Part shown: positions 28,681-38,286 of the stretch, one piece after another | Position numbering within the stretch: position 1 is the first letter of the stretch | Layout of the letters: the number at the start of each line of letters is the position of its first letter | Source: Acidobacteriota bacterium | GTDB taxonomy: Bacteria > Acidobacteriota > Terriglobia > Acidiferrales > UBA7541 | DNA length: 58,104 bases | Direction of reading: 5' to 3' | Assembly: GCA_003223325.1 (NCBI GenBank) | Contig: QHYS01000130.1 | Coordinates: 1 to 58,104 of the forward strand | The notes under the pieces: generated by a model | Seen by the model: the letters and a program-made list of their open reading frames with translations, nothing else | What the model was told of the DNA's origin: nothing | Database searches by the model: none | Program-made: the position numbers and the translations under genes

Positions 28681-28798
28681 CACTGATTCGTTACTGATTC
28701 TCGTGCTGGGGCGATCTCCGACGATCTCGTGCTTGGGTGCTCTGCGCGGATGCGAGCCGGGTCCGCCGACTGGTGCCATACGAACCTGAGATTCGGCC

Positions 28799-29653
28799 AT
28801 GGTGCGGACCCTATCCACATATCTATTCGTGAAGCGAAAACTGACGCCGGCTCTGCTAGGGGAGATCGTGCGCCACGGTGTCACGGCGTTAGAAATATTT
28901 TGCGCGCGGGCGCACTTCAACTACCACTCCCTCGATGCCGTGCGCGAAATTGCCGGCACGCTGCGCGATCATAACCTGACACTGCACGCCCTCCATGCCC
29001 CCGCGGAGCGCGACTTCAACCGCATGCACGAAAGCAGCGCGCCACTTTCCATCTGCGATCCCGAACGCATGCGCCGCCTAGAGGCCGTGGACGAAATCAA
29101 GCGGGCCTTGGATGTCGCCGAACATATGCCCTTCCGCTACCTCGTGCAGCACATCGGCTCTTCGCGGGACACCGCGGATGCGCGGCGATTCGACGCGGCT
29201 TTCAGCTCGCTCGAGCACTTGCACATTTTTGCAAAAGAACGCGGCGTCACGCTGGCGTTGGAAAATACGCCGGGAGAACTGGCCACACCCGCGCACCTGC
29301 GCCAATTCATAATCGATACGCGGCTGACGGACCTGCGACTCTGTTTCGATATTGGGCATGCGCATATCGGCGATGGCGTGCTAGCCAGTCTCGAAGCGAT
29401 GCGCGAATTTCTGGCGACTTCGCACATTCACGATAATCACGGGCTGAAGGACGAACACCTGCTGCCCTACGAGGGCTCCATCGAGTGGAAATCAGCACTT
29501 CCTGCCTTGCCGCCGGAGCTCCCGCTGGTTTTTGAGTTAAAGGAAAAGCCGGCCTATGCCGACCCTGCTCCCACCTCGGTCGCACTCAGCGCCGCGCGCT
29601 CCGCGTTCGACCGCATCGAGCGAGTACTGTCCTTATCGGAAGAAGTAAGCTAG
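28799..29653 (+). CDS. Sugar phosphate isomerase/epimerase family protein (TIM barrel)
   Basis: This 284-residue protein belongs to the AP-endonuclease-2/xylose-isomerase-like superfamily. It reads [62 protein letters not shown] and [20 protein letters not shown], giving the conserved metal ligands Glu, Asp-x-Gly-His and His-Asp-Asn. The substrate cannot be told from sequence. It ends only 13 bases before asnS, so the two are co-transcribed. Confidence 0.85.
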   Translation: MVRTLSTYLFVKRKLTPALLGEIVRHGVTALEIFCARAHFNYHSLDAVREIAGTLRDHNLTLHALHAPAERDFNRMHESSAPLSICDPERMRRLEAVDEIKRALDVAEHMPFRYLVQHIGSSRDTADARRFDAAFSSLEHLHIFAKERGVTLALENTPGELATPAHLRQFIIDTRLTDLRLCFDIGHAHIGDGVLASLEAMREFLATSHIHDNHGLKDEHLLPYEGSIEWKSALPALPPELPLVFELKEKPAYADPAPTSVALSAARSAFDRIERVLSLSEEVS

Positions 29654-29666
29654 AGCCTCGAGCGTG

Positions 29667-30968
29667 ATGAGCGTAGTAACGATCGAAAAAGCCGCAGAGC
29701 ACGAGGGCCAGGAGGTCACACTGCGTGGCTGGCTCTACAACCTTCGCGAATCCGGCAAGCTCCTGTTTCCCATCTTTCGAGATGGGACTGGTCTGATGCA
29801 GGGCGTGGTTTCGCAGAAAGAGCAGCCGGACGCATTTGCCGCGCTGCGCGGCCTTACGCAGGAATCGAGCGTGGAAATCACGGGCAAGATACAACGCGAG
29901 CCACGGGCGCCGGGCGGATACGAAATCGGCGTCAACCGGGTTCAGGTGTTGCAGCGGGTGCCGGAATCGGAGCCTTACCCTATACAACTGAAAGAGCACG
30001 GCGTGGACTTTCTTCTCGACCGCCGCCATCTGTGGGTGCGCACGCCGCGTCAAGCCTCCATCTTGCGCATTCGGGCCGAAGCCATCCGCGCCGCGCGGGA
30101 GTTTATGGATAGCCAAGGGTACACGCTGACCGATGCGCCGGTATTCACGCCAGCAGCATGCGAAGGCACGACCACCCTCTTTGAGGTGCAGTACGTCGAT
30201 GACGAAAAAGCCTATCTGACGCAATCGGGGCAGCTCTATGTTGAAGCTTTGGCCGCGGCCCTGGGCAAGGTGTACTGCTTCGGCCCCACCTTCCGCGCCG
30301 AAAAATCGAAGACGCGTCGTCACCTAACAGAATTTTGGATGCTGGAGCCCGAGGCCGCTTACGCGCACCTAGAAGACATGATGACGCTCGGCGAGGGCCT
30401 TGTGAGCCACATAGTACAGTCGGTTCTACGCAATCGTGCGCGCGAGATCGAAACGTTGAAGCGCGATGCCTCCAAGCTCGGGCCGGTCAAGCCTCCCTTT
30501 CCGCGCATTACTTACGAGCAGGCGCTCGAAATTCTGCGGCGCCACGGGCATGACGTGAAATGGGGCGACGACTTCGGCGGAGACGAGGAAACCACACTCT
30601 CGCAGCAATTCGACCGGCCCGCGATGATCCATCGCTACCCCGCCTCGATCAAGGCGTTCTACATGGAACCCGATAGCGCACGACCGGACTTGGCGCTCGG
30701 ATTCGACATGCTAGCTTCGGAAGGCTACGGCGAAATCATCGGTGGCGGGGAGCGCATTTCGAGCTATGACTTACTGCTCAGGCGCCTGCGAGAGCAAAAA
30801 CTTCCGGAACAGGCCTTCCAATGGTATTTGGACTTGCGCCGCTACGGCAGCGTGCCCCATGCGGGTTTCGGCATGGGCCTCGAGCGCGTGGTGGCGTGGA
30901 TTTGCGGAACAGAGCACGTCCGCGAGGTAATCCCCTTCCCGCGCATGATTTATCGCGTGTATCCTTAG
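29667..30968 (+). CDS. asnS: Asparaginyl-tRNA synthetase
   Basis: The 433-residue class IIb synthetase charges tRNA-Asn. The N-terminal OB-fold anticodon domain ([20 protein letters not shown]) is followed by class II motif 2 ([20 protein letters not shown], near residue 210) and motif 3 ([15 protein letters not shown], near residue 405). The family's EGTTTLFEV and [14 protein letters not shown] are present. Asn-specific rather than Asp-specific features are judged from overall resemblance. Two adjacent starts, GTG 29664 and ATG 29667; ATG is preferred. Confidence 0.95.
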   Translation: MSVVTIEKAAEHEGQEVTLRGWLYNLRESGKLLFPIFRDGTGLMQGVVSQKEQPDAFAALRGLTQESSVEITGKIQREPRAPGGYEIGVNRVQVLQRVPESEPYPIQLKEHGVDFLLDRRHLWVRTPRQASILRIRAEAIRAAREFMDSQGYTLTDAPVFTPAACEGTTTLFEVQYVDDEKAYLTQSGQLYVEALAAALGKVYCFGPTFRAEKSKTRRHLTEFWMLEPEAAYAHLEDMMTLGEGLVSHIVQSVLRNRAREIETLKRDASKLGPVKPPFPRITYEQALEILRRHGHDVKWGDDFGGDEETTLSQQFDRPAMIHRYPASIKAFYMEPDSARPDLALGFDMLASEGYGEIIGGGERISSYDLLLRRLREQKLPEQAFQWYLDLRRYGSVPHAGFGMGLERVVAWICGTEHVREVIPFPRMIYRVYP

Positions 30969-31020
30969 CCGCTGTTCGCTGGCCCTCCGCCCGCCGGTTT
31001 GGGCGAACAGAATATCCGTC

Positions 31021-31932
31021 ATGGCGCAGAAAATTCGTATCATCGGCGTGCCGATGGACCTCGGCCAGAGCCGCCGCGGGGTGGACATGGGTCCTTCGGC
31101 CCTGCGCGTAGCTGGCTTGCAATCCCGCCTCAAACAGTTGGGGCATTCGGTGGAAGATATCGGCAACGTGTCGGTGAAGCAGCCAGAGGAGCAACCCTAC
31201 GGCGAAAAACGCGCCAAATATTTGCATGAGATCGCGGAAACCTGCGGAGGCTTGGCGGAGATGACGGAAAAGACGCTGGCCGAAGGATTCTTGCCTTTGG
31301 TACTCGGCGGCGACCACTCCATCGCCATCGGAACGTGCTCGGGTGTATCGGATTTTTTCCGCAAACAATCAAAGAAGATCGGCTGCTTGTGGCTTGACGC
31401 GCACGGGGACATGAACACCCCGGAGTCCTCGCCCTCCGGAAACGTCCACGGCATGCCGCTTGCCTCATTAATCGGTTACGGCGCGCCGGAACTGGTGGAG
31501 TTGCGGGGCTTCAAGCCTAAAGTCGAGCCGCGCAACGTGGCTATCGTGGGGGTGCGCGATCTCGACGCCAAGGAGCGGCGTCTGGTGAAAGATTCCGGCG
31601 TACACGCATTCACCATGCGGGACATCGATGAGCGCGGTATGCGCGAGGTCATGAGCGAGGCGCTGCGCTTTGCCAAGGACGATGCTGAGGGGGTCGCCGT
31701 CAGTGTGGACATGGACCTCATCGATCCCGCGGACGCGCCTGGAGTGGGGACGCCGGTGCGCGGCGGGATCACTTATCGCGAAGCACACCTGGCCATGGAA
31801 ATGATTGCGGATAGCGAAGCCATGGCCTCGCTCGAAGTCGTGGAGATCAATCCGGTGATCGATCTGCACAACAAAACGGCGTTGCTCGGTGTTGAAATGG
31901 TGCTTTCCGCGTTGGGAAAGAAAATTCTCTAG
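31021..31932 (+). CDS. rocF: Arginase
   Basis: This 303-residue binuclear manganese enzyme hydrolyses arginine to ornithine and urea. Metal ligands are all visible: GGDHS (about residues 97-101), LDAHGDMNTPE (about 123-133) and SVDMDLIDPADAPGVGTPV (about 226-244). The N-terminal IIGVPMDLGQSRRGVDMGPS is typical of arginases rather than agmatinases. It lies between asnS and ddl with gaps of 52 and 17 bases, so the three probably share a transcript. No urease genes are in the window. Confidence 0.93.
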   Translation: MAQKIRIIGVPMDLGQSRRGVDMGPSALRVAGLQSRLKQLGHSVEDIGNVSVKQPEEQPYGEKRAKYLHEIAETCGGLAEMTEKTLAEGFLPLVLGGDHSIAIGTCSGVSDFFRKQSKKIGCLWLDAHGDMNTPESSPSGNVHGMPLASLIGYGAPELVELRGFKPKVEPRNVAIVGVRDLDAKERRLVKDSGVHAFTMRDIDERGMREVMSEALRFAKDDAEGVAVSVDMDLIDPADAPGVGTPVRGGITYREAHLAMEMIADSEAMASLEVVEINPVIDLHNKTALLGVEMVLSALGKKIL

Positions 31933-31949
31933 GGGATGGGCCCGGATTT

Positions 31950-33080
31950 ATGGCACAGAACAAGCGGCTACGTGTGGGCATAATTTTTGGCGGGCGTTCG
32001 GGCGAGCACGAAGTATCGCTCGCTTCGGCAGCGTCGGTGATTCGGGCGCTGGACCCGGAAAAATACGAAGCGGTGCCCATCGGCATCGGAAAAGACGGGC
32101 GATGGTTCATCGGTACACCCGCGCAAAAAATGCTGCCGGACGTGCTGCGCCAGGGCCAGCGAGTCATGCTGAGTGCCGATCCGAACGTTGCTGCCCTGAT
32201 GCCGCTCGAGGAGCGCGGGTCAGGAACGCAACGCGTGGATGTGATCTTCCCGGTCTTGCACGGCACGTTTGGCGAAGACGGCACAGTGCAAGGGTTGCTC
32301 GAACTCGCCGGACTGCCATTCGTGGGCTCGGGCGTGATTGGCTCGGCCGTGGGCATGGATAAGGACATGCAGAAGCGGCTGTTTCTGCAGGCGCGGCTGC
32401 CCGTCGGAGAATTTCTGGCCATTCTGCGCTCGGAATGGGAAAGCGGCCGCGAGCGCATCTTGAAGGCGGTTGCAAAGAAATTCCGGTTTCCGCTATTCGT
32501 CAAACCCGCTACGCTGGGCTCTTCGCTGGGCATGACCAAAGTGCATACGAGCCAGGAACTGCCAGCTGCACTGGACTTGGCTGCCGGTTTCGCGCAAAAA
32601 ATTTTGGTGGAGCGCAATATGCACGGCCGGGAGATCGAGGTGTCCGTGCTCGGAAACGACGAACCGCAGGCTTCGGTGCCGGGCGAAATCATTCCTCATC
32701 GTGAATTTTACGACTACACGGCCAAGTATCTCGAGGAGGGAACGCGTCTCGAAATTCCTGCCAAGCTTACGAAAGCGCAGGTGCAGCGCTTTCAGGAGTA
32801 CGCCGTGCGCGCTTTCCGCTGCGTGGAGTGCCGAGGAATGGCGCGCGTCGATTTTTTTCTGGAAAAGCCGAGCGGTCGCATCTACTTGAACGAGATCAAC
32901 ACGATTCCGGGATTCACCTCGATCAGCATGTACCCGAAAATGTGGGAGGCCTCGGGAATTCCCTATCGGAAATTGATCGATCGCTTAATCCAGCTAGCGC
33001 TGGCCGAACATCGCGAAAAGCAGCGCACGAAATACTCCATCGAGTTGCCAGCCGGATCGGGGGGCGCCCTCGGCGCCTGA
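31950..33080 (+). CDS. ddl: D-alanine--D-alanine ligase
   Basis: This 376-residue ATP-grasp enzyme joins two D-alanines for peptidoglycan. The N-terminus has RVGIIFGGRSGEHEVSLASA, the ATP-binding part has PLFVKPATLGSSLGMTKVHT, and the metal-binding end has LNEINTIPGFTSISMYPKMW. The Glu and Ser residues of the N-terminal substrate region are present. The length matches the family (about 310-370). A hairpin (GACTGCC 33091-33097 with GGCAGTC 33111-33117) follows the stop and may end transcription, although no T-run follows. Confidence 0.95.
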   Translation: MAQNKRLRVGIIFGGRSGEHEVSLASAASVIRALDPEKYEAVPIGIGKDGRWFIGTPAQKMLPDVLRQGQRVMLSADPNVAALMPLEERGSGTQRVDVIFPVLHGTFGEDGTVQGLLELAGLPFVGSGVIGSAVGMDKDMQKRLFLQARLPVGEFLAILRSEWESGRERILKAVAKKFRFPLFVKPATLGSSLGMTKVHTSQELPAALDLAAGFAQKILVERNMHGREIEVSVLGNDEPQASVPGEIIPHREFYDYTAKYLEEGTRLEIPAKLTKAQVQRFQEYAVRAFRCVECRGMARVDFFLEKPSGRIYLNEINTIPGFTSISMYPKMWEASGIPYRKLIDRLIQLALAEHREKQRTKYSIELPAGSGGALGA

Positions 33081-33102
33081 TAGCCTTGGAGACTGCCTCC
33101 AT

Positions 33103-33523
33103 TCACTGCGGGCAGTCTTGGTCTCCGCAGTGCCCCTTAAACAAGTCGCTCAGATCTCTTGTTTCGGAGTCGACCGCAAAGCGCCCAGCAACAGCTCGCC
33201 GTGGAAGATCTCCTGCAACGTTTTCAGTGTCGAGCAATGGTCGTAATGAATGCTGTTGCTGTAAGGCTTCTTACCTCCGCTCTTGGCAAACGGCGAAAGC
33301 AATTGTGAGTAGTTGGGGCTGGCCGGGCTGGGTGTCAGCGAGGACGCCGAAGTTCGTATCTGCTTCCAGCCACAAATAGCTGGGGTGGTTGTTGGGAGGA
33401 TTGAAATATTGTTCCGCGTGCGCCACTTTGCGGCAGGGTCCCGTTGATATACGGCGCTAATGGGTTGCCTTTGATATCTGGAGCACCGAACGCAGCACTC
33501 CGTTGAGCATTCGAAAACAGCAT
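33103..33523 (-). pseudogene. Phosphoesterase (phospholipase C-like) relic
   Basis: On the minus strand, frame fragments read SAAFGAPDIKGNPLAPYING, then one base over YFNPPNNHPSYLWLEADTNF and GVLADTQPGQPQL, then in a third frame LLSPFAKSGGKKPYSNSIHY and CSTLKTLQEIF, and finally a short tail with DLSDLFK and TGA at 33103. These match the start and end of acidobacterial alkaline-phosphatase-superfamily phosphoesterases, while the large middle is missing. The gene has lost most of its length and several frames. It occupies the 640-base gap after ddl. Bases 33524-33720 hold an inverted repeat (CTTAGCGT with ACGCTCTAAG) and otherwise nothing visible. Confidence 0.7.
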
Positions 33524-33720
33524 CGCGAGAACGACGTCGGAGCTTAGCGTTCCTCGCGTTACGCTCTAAGCATTTCGCATTGAAAAATCGGTTAGCCCAG
33601 CGCTAAGAAGCTAAGGCTGGAGTTTGCTTCTAATTGGCGAGTCTGCTAGTTTTTTCTGTTCTGCGGATCCGCTTGTTTCAATTCCAAGCGGTCATACATT
33701 GAGTGTAACTGAGGCGAGAT

Positions 33721-34170
33721 TTGGCCCTCTTTGACAAGACCAGCGAGGAACCCAGTTCAAAACGGCTCCGCTACGCGGTTAGTGGCGTGGCGCTGGTAAT
33801 TCTGGTAACCTTCGGTATCTGGTTCTTCTTCCTCCGATTCATCAGCGAAAAACATACCATCGAAGACTTCATGGATGCGGTAGTAGCGCAGGATTTTCAG
33901 CGTGCCTTCCAGATCTGGAAATCCCATGGCTCCTATACCTATCAGGATTTCATGGCGGATTGGGGACTCGAAGGTTATTACGGGCCGATCAAAAGCTACC
34001 GTATTGAATCGGCCTCCCTGCCTCCCAATGGGGGCAGCGGAGTAGTCGTTGTAGTGGAAGTGAGCCCCTTTCAGCCCTTCCCCGACAATAATGATCCTCG
34101 CAGCGGCCGGAGTAAGGAAGTCCGCCTGTGGGTGGAGCGCAGCGACCAGTCGCTCAGCTTTCCGCTGTGA
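33721..34170 (+). CDS. Single-pass membrane protein of unknown function (149 aa)
   Basis: TTG start with GAGG eight bases upstream. After a basic N-terminus comes one transmembrane helix (YAVSGVALVILVTFGIWFFF, residues about 18-37). The outer part begins KHTIEDFMDAVVAQDFQRAF, a helical pattern common in acidobacterial small membrane proteins with a NTF2/DUF4864-like fold, then a beta-rich tail with poly-Val. Function unknown. It ends 12 bases before the opposing Trm112-like gene. Confidence 0.65.
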   Translation: MALFDKTSEEPSSKRLRYAVSGVALVILVTFGIWFFFLRFISEKHTIEDFMDAVVAQDFQRAFQIWKSHGSYTYQDFMADWGLEGYYGPIKSYRIESASLPPNGGSGVVVVVEVSPFQPFPDNNDPRSGRSKEVRLWVERSDQSLSFPL

Positions 34171-34182
34171 GGATTCTGACGG

Positions 34183-34353
34183 TCAGGTCTCGGGTTTCGC
34201 TTCCTCGCGGATCATGACGGGAAAGCCGTCGCGAATCGGGTAGACGATCCGGCAGGTCGCGCAGCGAAGTCCCTTTTCGTCCGCGGTCAGCTTCACTGGC
34301 GTTTTGCACGCCGGGCATACCAGCAAATCGAGCAGTTCCTGGCTGATAGCCAT
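34183..34353 (-). CDS. Trm112-like zinc-ribbon protein
   Basis: The 56-residue protein begins MAISQELLDLLVCPACKTPV and continues LRCATCRIVYPIRDGFPVMI, with two CxxC pairs forming a zinc site. In bacteria this family (YcaR-like) is often near lipid A or methyltransferase genes and in other organisms activates methyltransferases. ATG 34353 fits the family start; an earlier start at 34404 would add an unrelated tail. Confidence 0.88.
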   Translation of the reverse strand: MAISQELLDLLVCPACKTPVKLTADEKGLRCATCRIVYPIRDGFPVMIREEAKPET

Positions 34354-34409
34354 TTTCCCATTCCCTCGACTTTTGAACTTAACAAAGAGCTCGGCATTGA
34401 GCAATGGCG

Positions 34410-35306
34410 TCAGAGATTCCGCGCGCGGCGGAATTCCCGAGCCACAGAAGCGGGATCGCGCTGCTCGGCATCGACCGCATAGTTCATCTGGAGCATTTCC
34501 CCATCAGGAATTTTGCCGCCCAAGACGTCCAGAGCGCCGCGCAGCTCCGGATGATTGCGAAGAGCGCCGCCCCGAAGGATGGTAACAGCCTGATAGGGAG
34601 GAAAGAAGTGGCGGTCATCGTCCAATATGACCATGCCAAGCGCGATAATGAGTCCGTCGGTCGAACTGCCGGCGACCACATCCACCTGATGTTCCTTGAG
34701 CGCCCGGTAGAGCAAACCGAGATCCATGATGCTGGGCGCGGCAGCGAACCTCAGTCCGTAGGCGCGCGCCAGGCCCGGGTAGCCGTCGGAACGCTCCATG
34801 AATTCGTAGCCAAATCCGGCGCGCCATTGTGCAGCGTGAGGGACCAGGTCAGAGATGGTGTGCAGCTTGAGCCGCGTGGCATCTTCACCGCGAACCACGA
34901 TCGCGAAGGTATTGTTGAATCCGAGCGGAGGGCCAACTACAAAACCGAAGCGATCCCGGTAGGCATCTCGAACCGTCCGGTAGACCGCGTCCGTGTCGTT
35001 GGAAGAGGGTTCGCCCAATACCGCCGTGAGGGCCGTGCCGGTATATTCGGCGTAGAGGTCCATTTGCCCGGCGAGCATTGCTCGATGGCAGATAAGCGTG
35101 CCCCCCAGGTTGAGCCGGCGATCAACTCGCAGGCGCGTGTGCGCTTCGATTTGCTGGGCCAGCAACTCGGCGAGAATGATCTGTTCAGTAAAATTCTTCG
35201 AGCCAGCAACTATGGTGTTTTGGCGCGCACGGCGGCAGCCCGCAAGAGCTCCAGCGGCGCCACTAAGCAACCTCAGGGCACCCCGTCTCGTGAAGCGCGC
35301 GGCCAT
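34410..35306 (-). CDS. Substrate-binding lipoprotein of a quaternary-amine ABC transporter
   Basis: This 298-residue protein carries an N-terminal twin Arg and a lipobox-like LAGC (residue about 24), so it is probably an anchored binding protein. The mature sequence starts NTIVAGSKNFTEQIILAELL, the hallmark of the OpuBC/OsmF/ProX class that binds choline or glycine betaine, and contains EYTGTALTAVLGEPSS and DLGLLYRALKEHQVDVVAGS. It is the third gene of a three-gene unit after the ATPase and permease. The ligand could be glycine betaine, choline or carnitine. Confidence 0.88.
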   Translation of the reverse strand: MAARFTRRGALRLLSGAAGALAGCRRARQNTIVAGSKNFTEQIILAELLAQQIEAHTRLRVDRRLNLGGTLICHRAMLAGQMDLYAEYTGTALTAVLGEPSSNDTDAVYRTVRDAYRDRFGFVVGPPLGFNNTFAIVVRGEDATRLKLHTISDLVPHAAQWRAGFGYEFMERSDGYPGLARAYGLRFAAAPSIMDLGLLYRALKEHQVDVVAGSSTDGLIIALGMVILDDDRHFFPPYQAVTILRGGALRNHPELRGALDVLGGKIPDGEMLQMNYAVDAEQRDPASVAREFRRARNL

Positions 35307-35331
35307 TTTTCAAATGAGATGGGCTCGCGCC

Positions 35332-35961
35332 CTAGGGCGTGAGTTTTTTTTCAACCAACCCGAGGAGGATATCCACGCCGATCGCCAGCAAAGCCGCGGG
35401 GATTGCTCCAGCCAGGATCACAGAGTTGCTGACCATAGCCACGCCCCGAAAGATAAACACGCCCAGCCCACCTGCCCCGATTGCGGCCGCTATGGTGGCG
35501 ATGCCTATGCAGATGATCGCAGCGACCCGCACTCCGGCTAGAATCACTGCGATAGAGAGCGGAAGTTGCACATCCCTAAGGATTTGCCGTGAGGTCATTC
35601 CCATACCTCGGGCGGATTCGAGCACAGCAGGGTCCACGCCCGCAATTCCCGTGTAGGTGTTCTGTAGGATCGGAAGCAAGGCGTAGAGTGCTAAAGCGAC
35701 CGTAGCGGTCCTCGCGCCAATGCCGCCCAGAAATGGAACCGGAATCAAAAATCCGAATAGGGCCAGGCTCGGGATCGTCTGAATCACATTTGCCGCGCCC
35801 AGCACCCAGCGCCGCAGATTCGGGCGACGAACCAGCGCAATGCCCAACGGAATTCCGATGAGCACGGCCACCAGCATTGCTGCGGCGACCAGTATGAGAT
35901 GTTCCAAAGTGCGCGAAAAGATCTCCGCGCGATAATTGATTAGAAAATTCCAGAAACTCAC
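35332..35961 (-). CDS. Permease of the quaternary-amine ABC transporter
   Basis: The 209-residue inner-membrane protein has about five to six hydrophobic segments and the ABC-permease EAA-like region GVDPAVLESARGMGMTSRQI near residue 110. It matches OpuBB/OsmW-type single-domain permeases in length. Its GTG start overlaps the end of the ATPase gene by four bases, and the binding-protein gene follows after 25 bases. Confidence 0.88.
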   Translation of the reverse strand: MSFWNFLINYRAEIFSRTLEHLILVAAAMLVAVLIGIPLGIALVRRPNLRRWVLGAANVIQTIPSLALFGFLIPVPFLGGIGARTATVALALYALLPILQNTYTGIAGVDPAVLESARGMGMTSRQILRDVQLPLSIAVILAGVRVAAIICIGIATIAAAIGAGGLGVFIFRGVAMVSNSVILAGAIPAALLAIGVDILLGLVEKKLTP

Positions 35962-36764
35962 GCCTTCCTCCCTCTGCCGGTGACCTTTGGCGAACTTCGC
36001 TCCCTGCCTTCCTCGGCGCCGAGCGAATCCACAAAAGCCCGGGCTTCAGCATCGCTCGAGTGCAAAAACTCGTCCGGCTTGTAAATGGCAGCGAGGTGCC
36101 CTTCGGCGAAGAGGCCAATACGCGTGCCGATCAGAAGAGCCTCGCGCAGGTCATGGGTGACAAAAACGATGGCCTTTTCCAAGCGCGCCGCCAGCTCGCA
36201 AAATTCGCGCTGCAGCTCGGCACGAGTCACCGGATCTAAAGCGCCAAACGGCTCGTCCATCAACAGTATAGGTGGGTCGGCAGCAAGTGCGCGGGCCACT
36301 CCCACGCGCTGGCGTTGTCCGCCAGAGAGCTCGCTGGGTTTCCGGGCGGCAAATTTAGCTACGTCGAGGCCGACCAGTTCCATCATCTCCCGGACACGCT
36401 GCCGGACGCGCGACTCAGGCCAGGATTCCAGGCGCGGCACCATGGCCACATTTTGCTCCACGGTCCAGTGCGGGAAGAGGCCTACGTCTTGGATGACGTA
36501 GCCGATGCGCCTACGAAGCTGAATGGGATCCCATTCGAGCTGGGAGCGGCGCTCCACAAAGATTTCACCCGAAGAGGTTTCCAGCAGCCGGTTGATCAAC
36601 TTCAGGGTGGTCGTTTTGCCGGCACCGCTGCGCCCGAGCAAAATCAAGGTTTCGCCCGGAGCTACTTTGAAGCTCACGCCGCTGACGATTTGCCGCTTAT
36701 CGACACGGTAGCCCACATTTCGCAGTTCGACTGCGAGCCCGTCGGCACCGAGCGCGGTGTTCAC
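35958..36764 (-). CDS. ATP-binding subunit of the quaternary-amine ABC transporter
   Basis: The 268-residue ATPase shows Walker A (LLGRSGAGKTTTLKLIN, near residue 40), the signature LSGGQRQRVGVARAL, Walker B LLMDEPFGALD and the switch His in FVTHDLREAL. It resembles OpuBA/OsmV. No CBS domain pair is present at the C-terminus, unlike OpuCA, so ionic-strength sensing through CBS is not expected. GTG start. It is the first gene of the operon and shares a 165-base divergent promoter region with egtB. Confidence 0.92.
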   Translation of the reverse strand: MNTALGADGLAVELRNVGYRVDKRQIVSGVSFKVAPGETLILLGRSGAGKTTTLKLINRLLETSSGEIFVERRSQLEWDPIQLRRRIGYVIQDVGLFPHWTVEQNVAMVPRLESWPESRVRQRVREMMELVGLDVAKFAARKPSELSGGQRQRVGVARALAADPPILLMDEPFGALDPVTRAELQREFCELAARLEKAIVFVTHDLREALLIGTRIGLFAEGHLAAIYKPDEFLHSSDAEARAFVDSLGAEEGRERSSPKVTGRGRKA

Positions 36765-36929
36765 GCGCGGTCCTCTGCTGGCGGGATGAGGTTTGGAACC
36801 ATCTCTGCATATGTTAGGCCCCTACCGACACCAGGGGCAATCATCCTTCTTGCCCGCAAAGAGAATCGTCCAATGCATCCAGTTCGTAGCCCGAGCATCG
36901 AATCCTTGGTGAGTTATTGGGGTAATTAA

Positions 36930-38252
36930 ATGGCATCTCCAACCCGTGTTCCCGGATGCGACTCTCTGTTGCTGGAGCTATCGGAGGCTAGGGCGCGGAG
37001 CGACGCGCTATTCGATATTGTGCGCCCTGAGGCTGTCTACGAACGCCCCATCGCCGAAAGACATCGGATCATCTTCTATTTAGGCCACCTCGAAGCTTTT
37101 GACTGGAATCTCTTCGGCCGCGAACTCGGAGTCTTGAAATCATTCGCTCCGAGCTTTGACAAGCTCTTTGCCTTTGGCATCGATCCGGTTAACGGCGAGC
37201 TTCCCGATGACCAACCGAACGACTGGCCAGAGCGCAAACAAGTTCTTCACTATAACCAAGGTGTGCGGGCAGCGCTCGATGACCAATTGCCGGCCGTGCT
37301 GGAAGGGCCTGACGAGCGCCAACGAACCCTTTCGCAATTCCTCCATGTGGCCATCGAACACCGGCTCATGCACGTCGAGACACTCTCGTACATGCTGCAC
37401 CGTTTGCCTCTCAACCTCAAATGCGGTCAGCAGCGCGACCCTCCGCCTCGCGCGCCGCAAGTCCGGCCGCAGATGACTGAAATCCGGCCAGGGATCGCCA
37501 CCCTTGGACTGAGGCGCGAGGACGGAGTTTTCGGGTGGGACAACGAGTTCGAGGAGCACAGCGTTTTTGTCTCGGCATTTCGAATCGATACTTACAAGGT
37601 GACCAACCTTCAATATCTCCGCTTTATGGCAGAAGGTGGTTATCGCGAAAGGTCCTTCTGGAGCGATGCAGACTGGGAATGGCTGCAATCGAACGGCACG
37701 CTACATCCCGCGTTCTGGATTCGACGAGGCAATCACTTTTTCTTTCGAACTATGTTCGACGAGGTGCCGCTGCCGCTGGATTGGCCGGCGTACGTGAGTC
37801 ATGCCGAAGCATCGGCATATGCACGCTGGGCGCACAAGGAGCTGCCCAGCGAAGGCGAATGGCACCGCGCAGCCTATGGCGCGCACAATGGCGCAGAGCG
37901 CAGGTATCCCTGGGGCGATGTTCGTCCCACCGCCAGGTTGGGCAACTTTGATTTTCAGTATTGGGACCCGACTCCGGCAGCCGCATTCCCGGCAGGTAGC
38001 AGCGCATTCGGGGTTACCGATCTCATGGGCAATGGCTGGGAATGGACGCGCACAGTCTTCGCACCGTTTGAAGGTTTCGAGCCGTTTCCTTTCTACCCCG
38101 GCTATTCGGCAAATTTTTTCGATAACCGCCACTACGTCATGAAAGGCGCATCGCCGCGAACCGCCGCCTGCCTATTGCGGCGATCCTTCCGCAATTGGTT
38201 CCAGTCGCGGTATCCGTATCTCTACAGCGGTTTCCGCTGTGTTGAACACTGA
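36930..38252 (+). CDS. egtB: Ergothioneine sulfoxide synthase (EgtB-type)
   Basis: This 440-residue non-haem iron enzyme joins a thiol donor to hercynine with oxygen. The N-terminal DinB-like domain supplies three histidine ligands: H53 in YLGHLEAFDWN and H144 and H148 in IEHRLMHVETL. The C-terminal formylglycine-enzyme-like domain ends GASPRTAACLLRRSFRNWFQ and YLYSGFRCVEH. The thiol donor (cysteine or gamma-glutamylcysteine) is not certain; the absence of egtA and egtC nearby and the known cysteine-using EgtB of the acidobacterium Chloracidobacterium favour cysteine. egtD follows after 34 bases. Confidence 0.92.
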   Translation: MASPTRVPGCDSLLLELSEARARSDALFDIVRPEAVYERPIAERHRIIFYLGHLEAFDWNLFGRELGVLKSFAPSFDKLFAFGIDPVNGELPDDQPNDWPERKQVLHYNQGVRAALDDQLPAVLEGPDERQRTLSQFLHVAIEHRLMHVETLSYMLHRLPLNLKCGQQRDPPPRAPQVRPQMTEIRPGIATLGLRREDGVFGWDNEFEEHSVFVSAFRIDTYKVTNLQYLRFMAEGGYRERSFWSDADWEWLQSNGTLHPAFWIRRGNHFFFRTMFDEVPLPLDWPAYVSHAEASAYARWAHKELPSEGEWHRAAYGAHNGAERRYPWGDVRPTARLGNFDFQYWDPTPAAAFPAGSSAFGVTDLMGNGWEWTRTVFAPFEGFEPFPFYPGYSANFFDNRHYVMKGASPRTAACLLRRSFRNWFQSRYPYLYSGFRCVEH

Positions 38253-38286
38253 TCTGACTCGGGTCAACTCCGTGATTAGGAGAAGC

